Positions 15,844-24,200 of a stretch of 64,000 nucleotides of DNA are shown here, in pieces. The position numbers and the translations under genes were made by a program. This DNA is from Chersky-840 sp050011815 (lineage in GTDB: Bacteria > Actinomycetota > Acidimicrobiia > Acidimicrobiales > UBA8190). How positions within the stretch are numbered: position 1 is the stretch's first letter; every line of letters begins with the position of its first letter. The stretch is from contig JBEKIJ010000022.1 in NCBI GenBank assembly GCA_050011815.1, positions 1-64,000 on the forward strand, written 5' to 3'. A model generated the notes under the pieces. The model saw only the letters and a list, made by a program, of their open reading frames with translations, did no database searches and was not told the DNA's origin.

Positions 15844-17577
15844 TCAGGCCACTCCGGGCCGGACGACGTGGCCGGGGAGGTTCTCGGTGAGGACCTCCCC
15901 GTTGCGCACGATGGGCACGCCGTTCACGATCGTCCAGGCGATGCCCCGGGGGCGAGCCGAGTAGCGCGCCTCGCCGCCGGGGAAGTCCTTCACCTGCTTC
16001 TTGGACTCGAGCTCGACGGTGTCGGGATCGAAGATGAAGGCGTCGGCCCAGTAGCCGGGCAGCAACATGCCCCGGCCCTCGAAGCCGAGCAGCGCCGCCG
16101 GCACCTGTGTCAGCTGCCGGATGCCCTCCTCGAGGCTCCACAGCTTGCGGTCGCGCACCCAGAAGGCGAGGAACGCCGTCGACCAGTCCGACCCGTCATC
16201 GCGGTCGAGATGCGCGCCGCCGTCGGAGACCCCGATGATCATGGCGGGGTGGCTCTGGCCGTGGGCCACGGCCTCCTCCCACGACCGGCTCTTGTTGATG
16301 TAGCGGAACGTGGTGTGCAGGTCCTCGTCGAGGGCCAGGTCGAGGAGCACGTCGGCGGGCTCCTTCCCCAGCTCGGCGGCAATGTCGGCGATGGTGCGCC
16401 GTACGAACTTCTCGTTTTGCGGCTTGACGACCTCGTCCACCTCGACGACGCTCCAGCGCGGCGGCGGCAGGGTCGACCCCAACGCACCGTCGGTGTTGGG
16501 GTGCTCCACGGCGTGACGCAGCTCGTCGCGAGCACCGGGGTCCCGGAGTATGGCCAGGCGGTCCTGGTGGGCGAGGCCGGGACCCACGACCTTGTGCCAG
16601 GCCGGCACCCCTTCGTAGAGGTTGGTGCCGGTCTCGATCCGGAAGTCACGGTCAAAGGGATGGTTGCGCAACAACGAGAAGATGCCGACACCTTGGCGCC
16701 CCACCTCTTCGATCCACTGCGACACCTGCTCCCACTCCGCACCGGGGACGTCCACCTTGGACCGGCCCCCGAGGCCCTGGAGGATGATGGGCAGCCGGCT
16801 GGCGATGCCCAGGCGCAAGAGCAGGTCCTTGTCCTGCTGGTCGAGGCCCCCGATGGCGCTGCGGTGGAGGTAGCTGATCGACCCGCCGTTGTGGCGACCC
16901 GCCTCGGCGCACAGCACTTCCAACTCGGCCATCGAGGCGAAGCGGCTGGGGACGGGGCGGTCGTCCCCGTCGAGCTGTGTCGGCCCGTGTGAGGACGAGA
17001 AGCCGGCCGCCCCCGCTTCCATGGCTTGGGCGACGACGGTGCGCATCTGCTCGATCTCGTCGTCGCTGGCCTCGCGCTCGGACCCCGCTTCGCCCATGAC
17101 GGTGCGACGTACCGCCGAGTGCCCCACGTAACAGGCCATGTTGACCCCGAGCTTCCCGACCCTCGAGGCCAGGAACTCGGGGAACGACTCGAACTCCCAC
17201 CGCACCGCCGAGAGCGCCACCGGCGACATGCCCTCGACCTTGGCGAACATCCGGGCCAGGTAGTCGCGCTGGTCGGGCCGGTTGGGCGCCACCGAGAACC
17301 CACAGTTCCCGGCCAGCACCGTCGTCACGCCGTGATAGCACGAGGAAGTGGCGTGGGGCTCGAACGTCAATTGAGGGTCGTAGTGCGTATGGGCGTCCAC
17401 GATCCCCGGCGCCACGTGCAGCCCGTCGGCGTCGATGACCTGGTCGGCCTCGGACGGGTTCACGAAGCCGATCTTGACGATGCGCCCGTCCTTCACGCCG
17501 ATGTCTCCGCGCCGGCGGGCCAGGCCGGTGCCGTCCACCACGATGCCGCCCATGATGGCGAGGTCGTAGGTGCTCAC
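15844..17577 (-). CDS. N-acyl-D-amino-acid deacylase family amidohydrolase
   Basis: A 577-residue amidohydrolase. Metal ligands are seen in DAHTHYDPQ, and GNCGFS follows as in D-aminoacylases. The terminal ARYSARPRGIAWTIVNG segment and the small C-terminal beta domain fit the family. It hydrolyses an N-acyl amide or related bond; the name of the family does not fix the substrate. It starts 65 bases after the aldehyde dehydrogenase stop in the same direction and thus probably shares the operator-controlled promoter at 19147. Confidence 0.88.
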   Translation of the reverse strand: MSTYDLAIMGGIVVDGTGLARRRGDIGVKDGRIVKIGFVNPSEADQVIDADGLHVAPGIVDAHTHYDPQLTFEPHATSSCYHGVTTVLAGNCGFSVAPNRPDQRDYLARMFAKVEGMSPVALSAVRWEFESFPEFLASRVGKLGVNMACYVGHSAVRRTVMGEAGSEREASDDEIEQMRTVVAQAMEAGAAGFSSSHGPTQLDGDDRPVPSRFASMAELEVLCAEAGRHNGGSISYLHRSAIGGLDQQDKDLLLRLGIASRLPIILQGLGGRSKVDVPGAEWEQVSQWIEEVGRQGVGIFSLLRNHPFDRDFRIETGTNLYEGVPAWHKVVGPGLAHQDRLAILRDPGARDELRHAVEHPNTDGALGSTLPPPRWSVVEVDEVVKPQNEKFVRRTIADIAAELGKEPADVLLDLALDEDLHTTFRYINKSRSWEEAVAHGQSHPAMIIGVSDGGAHLDRDDGSDWSTAFLAFWVRDRKLWSLEEGIRQLTQVPAALLGFEGRGMLLPGYWADAFIFDPDTVELESKKQVKDFPGGEARYSARPRGIAWTIVNGVPIVRNGEVLTENLPGHVVRPGVA

Positions 17578-17642
17578 GTGCCGCTCCTTGCACCGGCCCT
17601 GGGACCGGTCGTCATCCGGCTTTCACACCGGTGCTCAACTGC

Positions 17643-19124
17643 TCAGCCTGTCCAGACGATCGACTGCAGCTCCGAGTACGCCTCAAGGCCGTAGTCGCCG
17701 CCGTCACGCCCGACACCGGACATCTTGAACCCGCCGAAGGGGGCCTCGTGATTGCGCTGGGCGGTGTTGATGCCCACGTTCCCGGCGCGCAGCTGCTGCG
17801 CGACGGAGAAGGCCCGGGCCGTATCGCCGGAGAAGACGTAGTCATAGAGCCCGAAGTCGCTGTCGTTGGCGATGGACACCGCCTCGGCCTCGTCGTCGAA
17901 CGGGATCACGACGAGGACAGGGCCGAAGATCTCCTGGCGGGCCACCGCCATGTCGTTGTCGGCCACGAACAGCGTGGGCTCGACGTAGAAGCCCCGCTCC
18001 AGGTGGGCGGGCCGTCCCCCTCCGGTCACGAGCCGGGCCCCTTCGGCGCGCCCGGCGGCGATGTGGTGCTCGACCCGGTCTCGCTGGGCGGCCGAGATGA
18101 GCGGGCCCACGATGGTGTCGAGCTCGGTGGGATCGCCCACCTTGAGCGCCCCCGCGTAACCCCGCAACATCTCGAGGACCTCGTCGAACACGCCCCTCTG
18201 GACGATGGCTCGGGTGGGGGCGGTGCAGATCTGGCCGGAGTGAAAGCTCCACGTGGACCCGATGCACCCCACCGCCTTGTCGAGCGCGGCGTCGTCGAAC
18301 ACGATGCAGGCACCCTTGCCGCCCAGTTCGAGCAAGAGGCGCTTCATGGTTCGCCCGCCGGCGCTGGCGATACGGGTGCCGACCTCGGTGGACCCGGTGA
18401 AGCTGATCATGTCGACGTCGGTCGATTCGACCAGCGCCGCCGCGGGCCCGGCATCGATGGAGTTCACCAGATTGACGACACCGGGCGGGAACCCCACCTC
18501 CTCGAGGATGCGCACCATCTCCACCACGGTGAGGGGGTCCTGGGCGGCGGGCTTCACGACCACGGTGTTGCCCATGGCAAGGGCGGGGGCGACCTTGCCG
18601 GCCATGTTGACGAGGGGGAAGTTGTACGACGTGATGCAGGCCACCACGCCGACGGGCTGGCGCACGGCCAAAGCGCTGATGAGCCCACCGGGAGCCAGCG
18701 GCGTGGCCACGGCGACCTGGGGAGGTAGGGGGCGCTGGGCCACGGGGCGCAGGTCCAGGGAGTACCGCTCGAAACGACTGACGGCGATGGGGACCTGCAG
18801 GGTCGACCCCACCGCGGCGGTGGCTCCGGTCTCGGCGATCACCAGGGGGAGCAGTTCCTCGGCCCGCGCCGAGATGGCCCGGGCCGCTCGGGCCATGAGG
18901 GCGGCGCGCTCGGCAGGAGGTGTCGCCGACCAGCCCGGCAGGGCGGCACGCGCTGCGGTCGCGGCCGCCTGCGCGTCGGCGACGCTCGCGTTGGGAGCCT
19001 TCCCCACGACCTCCTCGGTGGCAGGGTTCACCACGTCGTAGGTGCCCCCCGATGCGTCGACCCACTTGCCGTCGATGAGGAGCTGGCTCTCGTCTTTGAA
19101 GCCAGGCACCGGCGTCTTCGCCAT
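17643..19124 (-). CDS. aldehyde dehydrogenase
   Basis: A 493-residue NAD(P)-dependent aldehyde dehydrogenase. Glu266 lies in LLELGGKG and the nucleophile Cys300 in HSGQICTAP; the nucleotide-binding segment is FTGSTEVG. The protein is full length and starts at ATG 19124. It is divergent from the Ltp2-like gene with the CTGAC-N5-GTCAG palindrome 22 bases before the start. With its neighbours it may oxidise an aldehyde released during sterol or fatty side-chain breakdown. Confidence 0.93.
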   Translation of the reverse strand: MAKTPVPGFKDESQLLIDGKWVDASGGTYDVVNPATEEVVGKAPNASVADAQAAATAARAALPGWSATPPAERAALMARAARAISARAEELLPLVIAETGATAAVGSTLQVPIAVSRFERYSLDLRPVAQRPLPPQVAVATPLAPGGLISALAVRQPVGVVACITSYNFPLVNMAGKVAPALAMGNTVVVKPAAQDPLTVVEMVRILEEVGFPPGVVNLVNSIDAGPAAALVESTDVDMISFTGSTEVGTRIASAGGRTMKRLLLELGGKGACIVFDDAALDKAVGCIGSTWSFHSGQICTAPTRAIVQRGVFDEVLEMLRGYAGALKVGDPTELDTIVGPLISAAQRDRVEHHIAAGRAEGARLVTGGGRPAHLERGFYVEPTLFVADNDMAVARQEIFGPVLVVIPFDDEAEAVSIANDSDFGLYDYVFSGDTARAFSVAQQLRAGNVGINTAQRNHEAPFGGFKMSGVGRDGGDYGLEAYSELQSIVWTG

Positions 19125-19146
19125 GGCCGCCGATGGTACCGGGTAT

Positions 19147-19161
19147 CTGACATATCGTCAG
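19147..19161. promoter_or_regulatory. CTGAC-N5-GTCAG operator, divergent promoter
   Basis: CTGAC-ATATC-GTCAG with perfect arms. It lies between the divergent aldehyde dehydrogenase (start 19124) and Ltp2-like gene (start 19246). TACCAT at 19140-19135 on the minus strand and TACCGT at 19180-19185 on the plus strand are possible -10 hexamers, so the site would overlap both -35 regions. Confidence 0.65.
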
Positions 19162-19245
19162 GTCCGATCGGGTCGGCTACCGTGCACCCACGCCCGGGGG
19201 CTCCGCGGAGCCGAGTTTCGGGCCCGGACCAAGGAGGAACGTGCG

Positions 19246-20406
19246 ATGAGCCCGGCAGTCGGCTTCCAGGACGCCACCGCCATCGCCGGCATCGCCCAGA
19301 CGGCGTTCTCCAAGCACCTCGAGCCCACAGAAGCGGAGCTGGCGTGCACGGTGATCGTCGACGCCTGTGCGGATGCCGGCATCGACCCTTCCGAGATCGA
19401 CGCCCTGTGCTCCTACACGATGGAGGCCACCGAAGAGGTCGACATCGTCCGCAACATCGGGTGCGGGGAGATCACCTTCTTCAGCCAGATCGGCTACGGC
19501 GGCGGCGCCGGGTGCGGTGTCGTGGGCCACGCCGCCATGGCCGTGGCCACCGGTCAGGCCGAGGTGGCGGTGGCGTGGCGATCACGCAAACGAGGGTCGG
19601 GTCCCCGACCTTGGACCAACACGTCGGTCCAGTTGAAGGTGCCCGGCGCCTGGACCCGCCCCTTCGGCATGCTGCGGCCTGTCGACGAGATCGCCATGCT
19701 CACCCGGCGCTACATGCACGAATACGGCGCCACCCGGGATCACCTGGCCAACGTGGCCGTGGCCGTGCGCAAGCACGCCAACATGAACCCCGCGGCCATC
19801 ATGTACGAGAAGCCCATGAGCCACGAGGACTACATGGCGTCTCGCTGGGTGTCGGAGCCCTTGTGCCTCTTCGACAACTGCCTCGAGACCGACGGTGCGC
19901 TGGCGTGCGTCATCGTGTCGGCGGAGCGGGCGCGCGACCTGCGCCACCCCCCGGTGTACGTCCATGCCTTCGCCCAAGGACTGCCGCCCCAGCACCAGAC
20001 CATGGTCAACTTCTTCAACGACGACCCACTCACGGGACCGGCGTGGGCGTGCGCCCGGCGCCTGTGGGCCAACGCCGCCTTCGGCCCCGAGGACGTCAAT
20101 GTGGCGCAGATCTACGACGCCTTCTCCCCGCTCATCTTGCTGTCGCTCGAGGGCTACGGGTTCTGCAAGCGCGGCGAAGCCGGTCCCATGACCGAGAACG
20201 GCAACCTCGAGTGGGAGAAGGGCTCGCTCCCGGTGAACACCTCCGGCGGGGGGCTCTCCGAGGCCTACGTCCACGGCTTCAATCTCATCAACGAAGGGGT
20301 CAAGCAGATGCGGGGCACGTCCACCGCACAGGTCGACGGGGCCGAGACCTGCCTCGTGACCTCGGGAGAAGGCGTGCCCACGAGCGCCCTTCTCCTGCGG
20401 CGCTGA
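19246..20406 (+). CDS. Ltp2-like thiolase-fold aldolase
   Basis: A 386-residue thiolase-superfamily protein, the same length as mycobacterial Ltp2, with shared segments EITFFSQIGYGGGAGC and AYVHGFNLI. In Ltp2 two tyrosines are essential for retro-aldol release of propionyl-CoA from the C17 side chain; the matching residues here are Tyr290 (QIYDAFSP) and Tyr341 (EAYVHG). AAGGAGG lies ahead of the ATG. The next gene, 20 bases downstream, is a DUF35 protein, the partner that Ltp2 needs. Whether the substrate is a steroid remains inference. Confidence 0.88.
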   Translation: MSPAVGFQDATAIAGIAQTAFSKHLEPTEAELACTVIVDACADAGIDPSEIDALCSYTMEATEEVDIVRNIGCGEITFFSQIGYGGGAGCGVVGHAAMAVATGQAEVAVAWRSRKRGSGPRPWTNTSVQLKVPGAWTRPFGMLRPVDEIAMLTRRYMHEYGATRDHLANVAVAVRKHANMNPAAIMYEKPMSHEDYMASRWVSEPLCLFDNCLETDGALACVIVSAERARDLRHPPVYVHAFAQGLPPQHQTMVNFFNDDPLTGPAWACARRLWANAAFGPEDVNVAQIYDAFSPLILLSLEGYGFCKRGEAGPMTENGNLEWEKGSLPVNTSGGGLSEAYVHGFNLINEGVKQMRGTSTAQVDGAETCLVTSGEGVPTSALLLRR

Positions 20407-20426
20407 CGAAGGGGAGGAAACCAACC

Positions 20427-20924
20427 ATGTCCAACGCAGCGGCGTTCTCCGGTGGCTATGTCGCCAACCTCGGTCCGTCCGAGGACGGCTTTCTCATGCC
20501 GGCCGTGGACGAAGAGGGTGGCTTCTTCTTGGAGGGCACGCGTCTGGGTGAGCTACGCATCCAGTCCTGCAACGCCTGCGGCAAGCTCCGCCATCCCCCC
20601 CGCCCGATGTGCCCGTGGTGCCGCTCCACCGCACGGGGATGGAAGGAAGTGGCCGGCAAGGGCACGATCTGGTCCTTTGTGGTGCCCCACCCGCCCTTGC
20701 TCGAGCCCTACTCGAGCCTGGCTCCCTACAACGTCATCGTGGTGGCCCTCGACGAGCACCCCACTATCCGCTTCGTGGGGAATCTCGTGAGCGGACCCGA
20801 AGGAGCGTTGAACGAGATCGACCCCCATTCGATCCGGATCGGCGAGCCCGTCGAGGTCGTGTTCAAGCGCTTCCGACGTACCGACGGCAGCGAAGAGGCA
20901 CTCCCGTTCTGGGTGCGCGCCTAG
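20427..20924 (+). CDS. Zn-ribbon/OB-fold DUF35 protein, aldolase partner
   Basis: A 165-residue DUF35 protein with a full four-cysteine zinc ribbon (CNACGKLRHPPRPMCPWC) and a C-terminal OB-fold. GGGGAGGAAA precedes the ATG. It follows the Ltp2-like gene closely. In mycobacteria the DUF35 domain of the hydratase subunit ChsH2 binds Ltp2 and completes the aldolase; here it is a separate protein with no MaoC hydratase domain attached. Confidence 0.9.
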   Translation: MSNAAAFSGGYVANLGPSEDGFLMPAVDEEGGFFLEGTRLGELRIQSCNACGKLRHPPRPMCPWCRSTARGWKEVAGKGTIWSFVVPHPPLLEPYSSLAPYNVIVVALDEHPTIRFVGNLVSGPEGALNEIDPHSIRIGEPVEVVFKRFRRTDGSEEALPFWVRA

Positions 20925-20954
20925 AGCTCAGCGTCGCCGCACCATCGGGCTTCC

Positions 20955-21683
20955 TCACCCCAACGAACACGCCCGGATAGCGGCGTCGGCGGCCGTCTCG
21001 GCCCCCAGTAGCGCTCCTTCGGCCAACCGGGCCATAGCCTCGACACGTTCGGGGTGCTCGGCGAAGAACCTCTCGATGGCCTCGTTGTTCGGCGACCCGT
21101 CCATGTTCGAGAGCCGGAACACCTCCTCGTCGACGCTCCCGTCCGTGGCCCGGTCGCTGATGACCCGGAACACCGACCAGGGGATGCCACGTCCTTCGCA
21201 CACCGCGGCGATGGCGGCCGTCTCCATGTCGAGAGACACCACGCCGCCGGCGCGCAGGCCGGCGATCTCCTCCAGGTCGTTGGTGAAGCTCGCCGTCGTC
21301 CACATCCGTCCCGCCGGCGTGCCCTCCCCCAGCGGCGCCGGACGGTACTCGTCGCCGGTGGCCCCGTCCACCACCACCTCGGGGAGGATGAGCGTGCCGA
21401 TCGGAGTCTCGTTCTCCACCGCCCCGGTGATCCCCACGACCACCACCCGCTCCACCCGCATGGCGTCGAGCAGCTTCGTCGTGCCGGCGGTCGCCAACTC
21501 GGTTCCCATCCCGGTGACGATGGCCACCACCGTCGTCTCCCGGATCGTCCCGGTGTGCACCGTCATGTCGCCCAGAGTCGACTCATGGAGATCGAGCTTC
21601 CTGGTCAGGGGCTCGAGCTCCATGGGCATGGCGCAGACGAAGGCGATCTGAGCAGAGGGGACTGGATCGGTGGTGGGGCTCAT
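20955..21683 (-). CDS. nucleoside phosphorylase superfamily (MTA/SAH nucleosidase-like)
   Basis: About 242 residues. The PNP/UDP-phosphorylase core is visible: IAFVCAMPMELEPL, VVVGITGAVE, SLDMETAAIAAV with the ribose-binding Glu, and VFRVISDRATD with the catalytic Asp. The closest functional group is methylthioadenosine/S-adenosylhomocysteine nucleosidase, but the substrate-binding loops are not clear enough for a gene name. ATG at 21683 is preferred over GTG at 21689. Convergent with the DUF35 gene, 30 bases apart. Confidence 0.85.
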   Translation of the reverse strand: MSPTTDPVPSAQIAFVCAMPMELEPLTRKLDLHESTLGDMTVHTGTIRETTVVAIVTGMGTELATAGTTKLLDAMRVERVVVVGITGAVENETPIGTLILPEVVVDGATGDEYRPAPLGEGTPAGRMWTTASFTNDLEEIAGLRAGGVVSLDMETAAIAAVCEGRGIPWSVFRVISDRATDGSVDEEVFRLSNMDGSPNNEAIERFFAEHPERVEAMARLAEGALLGAETAADAAIRACSLG

Positions 21684-21741
21684 CCCCACAGCCTGCCGCG
21701 TGCCCGGGCCCCGTGCTCGGCCGCCCGGGGACCCGAGTCCC

Positions 21742-22380
21742 TCAGTGCAGGAGCGACAGCACGAGGCCGGCTTGTCCCAGGTGGTAGGTGACCATGATGC
21801 CGAGCTCCGCAGCTCGGAAGGGACGTACGAAGCGGTTCCAGGCGATCATGGCATCCGACGCCACGAACAACACCGCCCCGGCCCCGGCCAACACGTTCCC
21901 CGTCGCCAACGCGGTGGCGAGCATGACCGAGATCACCACCATGTACAGCGCGACGGGGACGGCGAGCTGGCGACGGTGACGCAGGGCCCCCAGGACGCGC
22001 GACGCCACCGGTACCACCGACAGCACCACCACGATGGCCGCGACGGCAAGGGCACCGGCGCCCGGTCCGTGCGCCCAGAAGCCGGCCACGTAACACAGGT
22101 GCCCGACGAGAAAGGCGGCCAGACCGGCCACGAATCTGTCGGTGGGGAGCATGAGCAACACGTCACCGACGAGCGAGCACGCCAGGGCGGCCACGAACCA
22201 GTCACGCCGGGTGCCGGCGTCATGGGCGGGGCTCATCGCCACCGCGGTGGCGATCAACGCCACCAGGGTGGCCGGTTTGCACACGTATTCGAGCCCGACG
22301 TTGTGACGCCCTCGGGCCACCCAGTCCCCCACCGCGAACAGGGCCGCCACGACGAGCGAGACCACCGCCGGCGTGGTCAT
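21742..22380 (-). CDS. YhhN family membrane protein (lysoplasmalogenase-like)
   Basis: A 212-residue polytopic protein with about eight hydrophobic segments. CKPATLVALI, CSLVGDVLLMLP and FVASDAMIAWNRF are the YhhN (TMEM86) signatures with conserved acidic residues. Characterised relatives cleave the vinyl-ether bond of lysoplasmalogen. The ATG at 22380 lies 28 bases after the enoyl-CoA hydratase stop, so it may be the last gene of that short operon. Confidence 0.87.
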   Translation of the reverse strand: MTTPAVVSLVVAALFAVGDWVARGRHNVGLEYVCKPATLVALIATAVAMSPAHDAGTRRDWFVAALACSLVGDVLLMLPTDRFVAGLAAFLVGHLCYVAGFWAHGPGAGALAVAAIVVVLSVVPVASRVLGALRHRRQLAVPVALYMVVISVMLATALATGNVLAGAGAVLFVASDAMIAWNRFVRPFRAAELGIMVTYHLGQAGLVLSLLH

Positions 22381-22408
22381 CGCCGTGGCTCTCCCCAGGA
22401 GTAGGCGT

Positions 22409-23161
22409 TCACTGCCGGGTCGACCAGCCGATGGGCCCGAGCTTCTGGGCGATCGACGCCATCGCCGCCTTCTCGCGCTGCCACACCTCGTCGATGCGAT
22501 CGGCGAACCCCTGGCGCAAGAGGGCTTTGTTCGCCACCAAGGCGTCGCCACTGTGGACGGCCAGAGCCCGGGCGATCGTCACCGCCTGGGTGAGAGCCTC
22601 ACCGGCCGGCGAACGCGCCAAGGCGAGCCCGTTACCCACGGCGTCATCGGCGCTGAGGGCCGAGCCCGACAGCATCATCCACGTGGCCTGTTGGGGGCCG
22701 ACACGTTGAGGCAGCAGCCAGCTGCTCCCCGCCTCGGCGCAGGTTCCGAGCGCCACAAAGGGCATGCGGATCTCCGCCGCCTCGTCTACCACCACGAGGT
22801 CACAGTGCAACAGCAACGTCGCACCGAATCCCACCGCCAGCCCGTTCACCCCGGCCACCAGTGGCTTGGGGAAGCGCGCCAAGCACGCGAGCAGGGGATC
22901 GAAGTCGGCGCCGAGCTCCGCACTTCCACCGGGTCTGCTCATCTCGTTGAGGTCGACACCCGCCGAGAACGCCCGACCCCTCCCCGTCAGCACACAGACG
23001 CGGATGTCGGGATCGGCGGTGGCTTCGTCGAGGCGCCCCTTCAGGACGCGATAGCCCTCAGCGGTGAAGGCGTTGAGCTTGGCGGGTCGATCGAGGGTCA
23101 GGACGCGCACGTTGTCGTGATCCTCCACTGACACTGCATATCCCGGCATCGACTCGCTCAC
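22409..23161 (-). CDS. enoyl-CoA hydratase/isomerase family protein
   Basis: A 250-residue crotonase. The oxyanion-hole segments are GRAFSAGVDL and NGLAVGFGATLLLHCD. The second catalytic region reads GTCAEAGSSWLLPQRVG, keeping one Glu, which points to isomerase or hydratase activity. It acts on an acyl-CoA. It is divergent from another crotonase gene at 23247. Confidence 0.88.
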   Translation of the reverse strand: MSESMPGYAVSVEDHDNVRVLTLDRPAKLNAFTAEGYRVLKGRLDEATADPDIRVCVLTGRGRAFSAGVDLNEMSRPGGSAELGADFDPLLACLARFPKPLVAGVNGLAVGFGATLLLHCDLVVVDEAAEIRMPFVALGTCAEAGSSWLLPQRVGPQQATWMMLSGSALSADDAVGNGLALARSPAGEALTQAVTIARALAVHSGDALVANKALLRQGFADRIDEVWQREKAAMASIAQKLGPIGWSTRQ

Positions 23162-23246
23162 GTGTCACGCTCCTGACAGGTTGTGGCATGCATAAGCTAG
23201 AACCGACGGCGATGGGAACACGACCAACGGGGAGAGCTCACCCGAC

Positions 23247-24083
23247 ATGACCGGTGCCGAACCTGAAGCCGCCCCGACCGACGACGTGCTCGTGGATCGG
23301 CCACGGCCCGAAGTGGCCCTGATCACGCTGAACCGGCCTGATCGGCTGAACGCCCTCACCTCGGAGATGCTGGCACGGATCTACGAGGTGCTCGAGCAGC
23401 TCGGTCGGGACGCGACGTGCCGAGTGATCATCGTCACCGGTGCAGGTCGAGGGTTCTGCGCCGGCGATGACCTGCGCGACTACCACCCACCGGACTGGGT
23501 ACCCAAAGACGTCGGTCAGTTCCATTCCAACATGTACCAGCAGAAGTACGTGGCGGAGCTCGTTCCGCGAATGCGGGCGCTCCCCCAACCCGTCATCGCC
23601 GCCGTCAACGGGCCGGCCGCCGGCGCCGGCTACGCACTGGCCTTGGGCGCCGACCTGCGACTGGCGTCCCCATCGGCGGTGTTCGTCGACGCCTTCGTCA
23701 AGATCGGTGCGTCAGGCGCGGAGATGGGGCTCAGTTGGTTGCTCCAACGGATCGTGGGAGCGACGCGCGCTGCGGAGCTGGTGCTCACGGGGCGACGCGT
23801 CGACGGTGAAGAAGCGGCCCGGATCGGGCTCGTGCTCGAGACCGTGGCGGACGGAGAGGTCGTCGAGGCCGCGGTCTCCCTCGCCGAGCAGATCATCGTC
23901 AACACTCCCATGGGGACGTGGATGGGAAAGGCCACACTGTGGTCGAATCTCGAGATCCCAAGCCTCGCGGCAGCAATCGACCTCGAGGCACGCACGCAGA
24001 TCCTGACCCTCGGTACCGAGGACGCCCGAGAGCAGCTACAGGCATACCGAGAGGGCCGAGCAGCGCGCTATACGAATCACTAG
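23247..24083 (+). CDS. enoyl-CoA hydratase
   Basis: A 278-residue crotonase with GRGFCAGDDLRDYH, NGPAAGAGYALALGADL and ASGAEMGLSWLLQRIVG (the late catalytic Glu is kept). It hydrates 2-enoyl-CoA in beta-oxidation. The start is ATG at 23247; the intergenic region toward the minus-strand crotonase holds a TGTCA-N6-TGACA repeat at 23163-23178 that may bind a regulator. Confidence 0.88.
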   Translation: MTGAEPEAAPTDDVLVDRPRPEVALITLNRPDRLNALTSEMLARIYEVLEQLGRDATCRVIIVTGAGRGFCAGDDLRDYHPPDWVPKDVGQFHSNMYQQKYVAELVPRMRALPQPVIAAVNGPAAGAGYALALGADLRLASPSAVFVDAFVKIGASGAEMGLSWLLQRIVGATRAAELVLTGRRVDGEEAARIGLVLETVADGEVVEAAVSLAEQIIVNTPMGTWMGKATLWSNLEIPSLAAAIDLEARTQILTLGTEDAREQLQAYREGRAARYTNH

Positions 24084-24200
24084 GTCCCGCGACCCAGTGC
24101 CGGGCATCGGCAACCCTGTTGCGGGCTCGTCACGATCAACAATGGCGCAACCCTGCGATATCAGCTCGGGGAATCGTGACCAGGACTACGATCGCTAACT

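Noticed and set aside
23163..23178. TGTCA-N6-TGACA inverted repeat between two crotonase genes
   Set aside because: The arms are in the reverse order compared with CTGAC-N5-GTCAG and the spacer is six, so it is not counted in the regulon. It may be a separate weak operator.
23198..23214. TAGAACC half-site that resembles the KstR box
   Set aside because: The second half does not match (ACGGCG), so four positions deviate.
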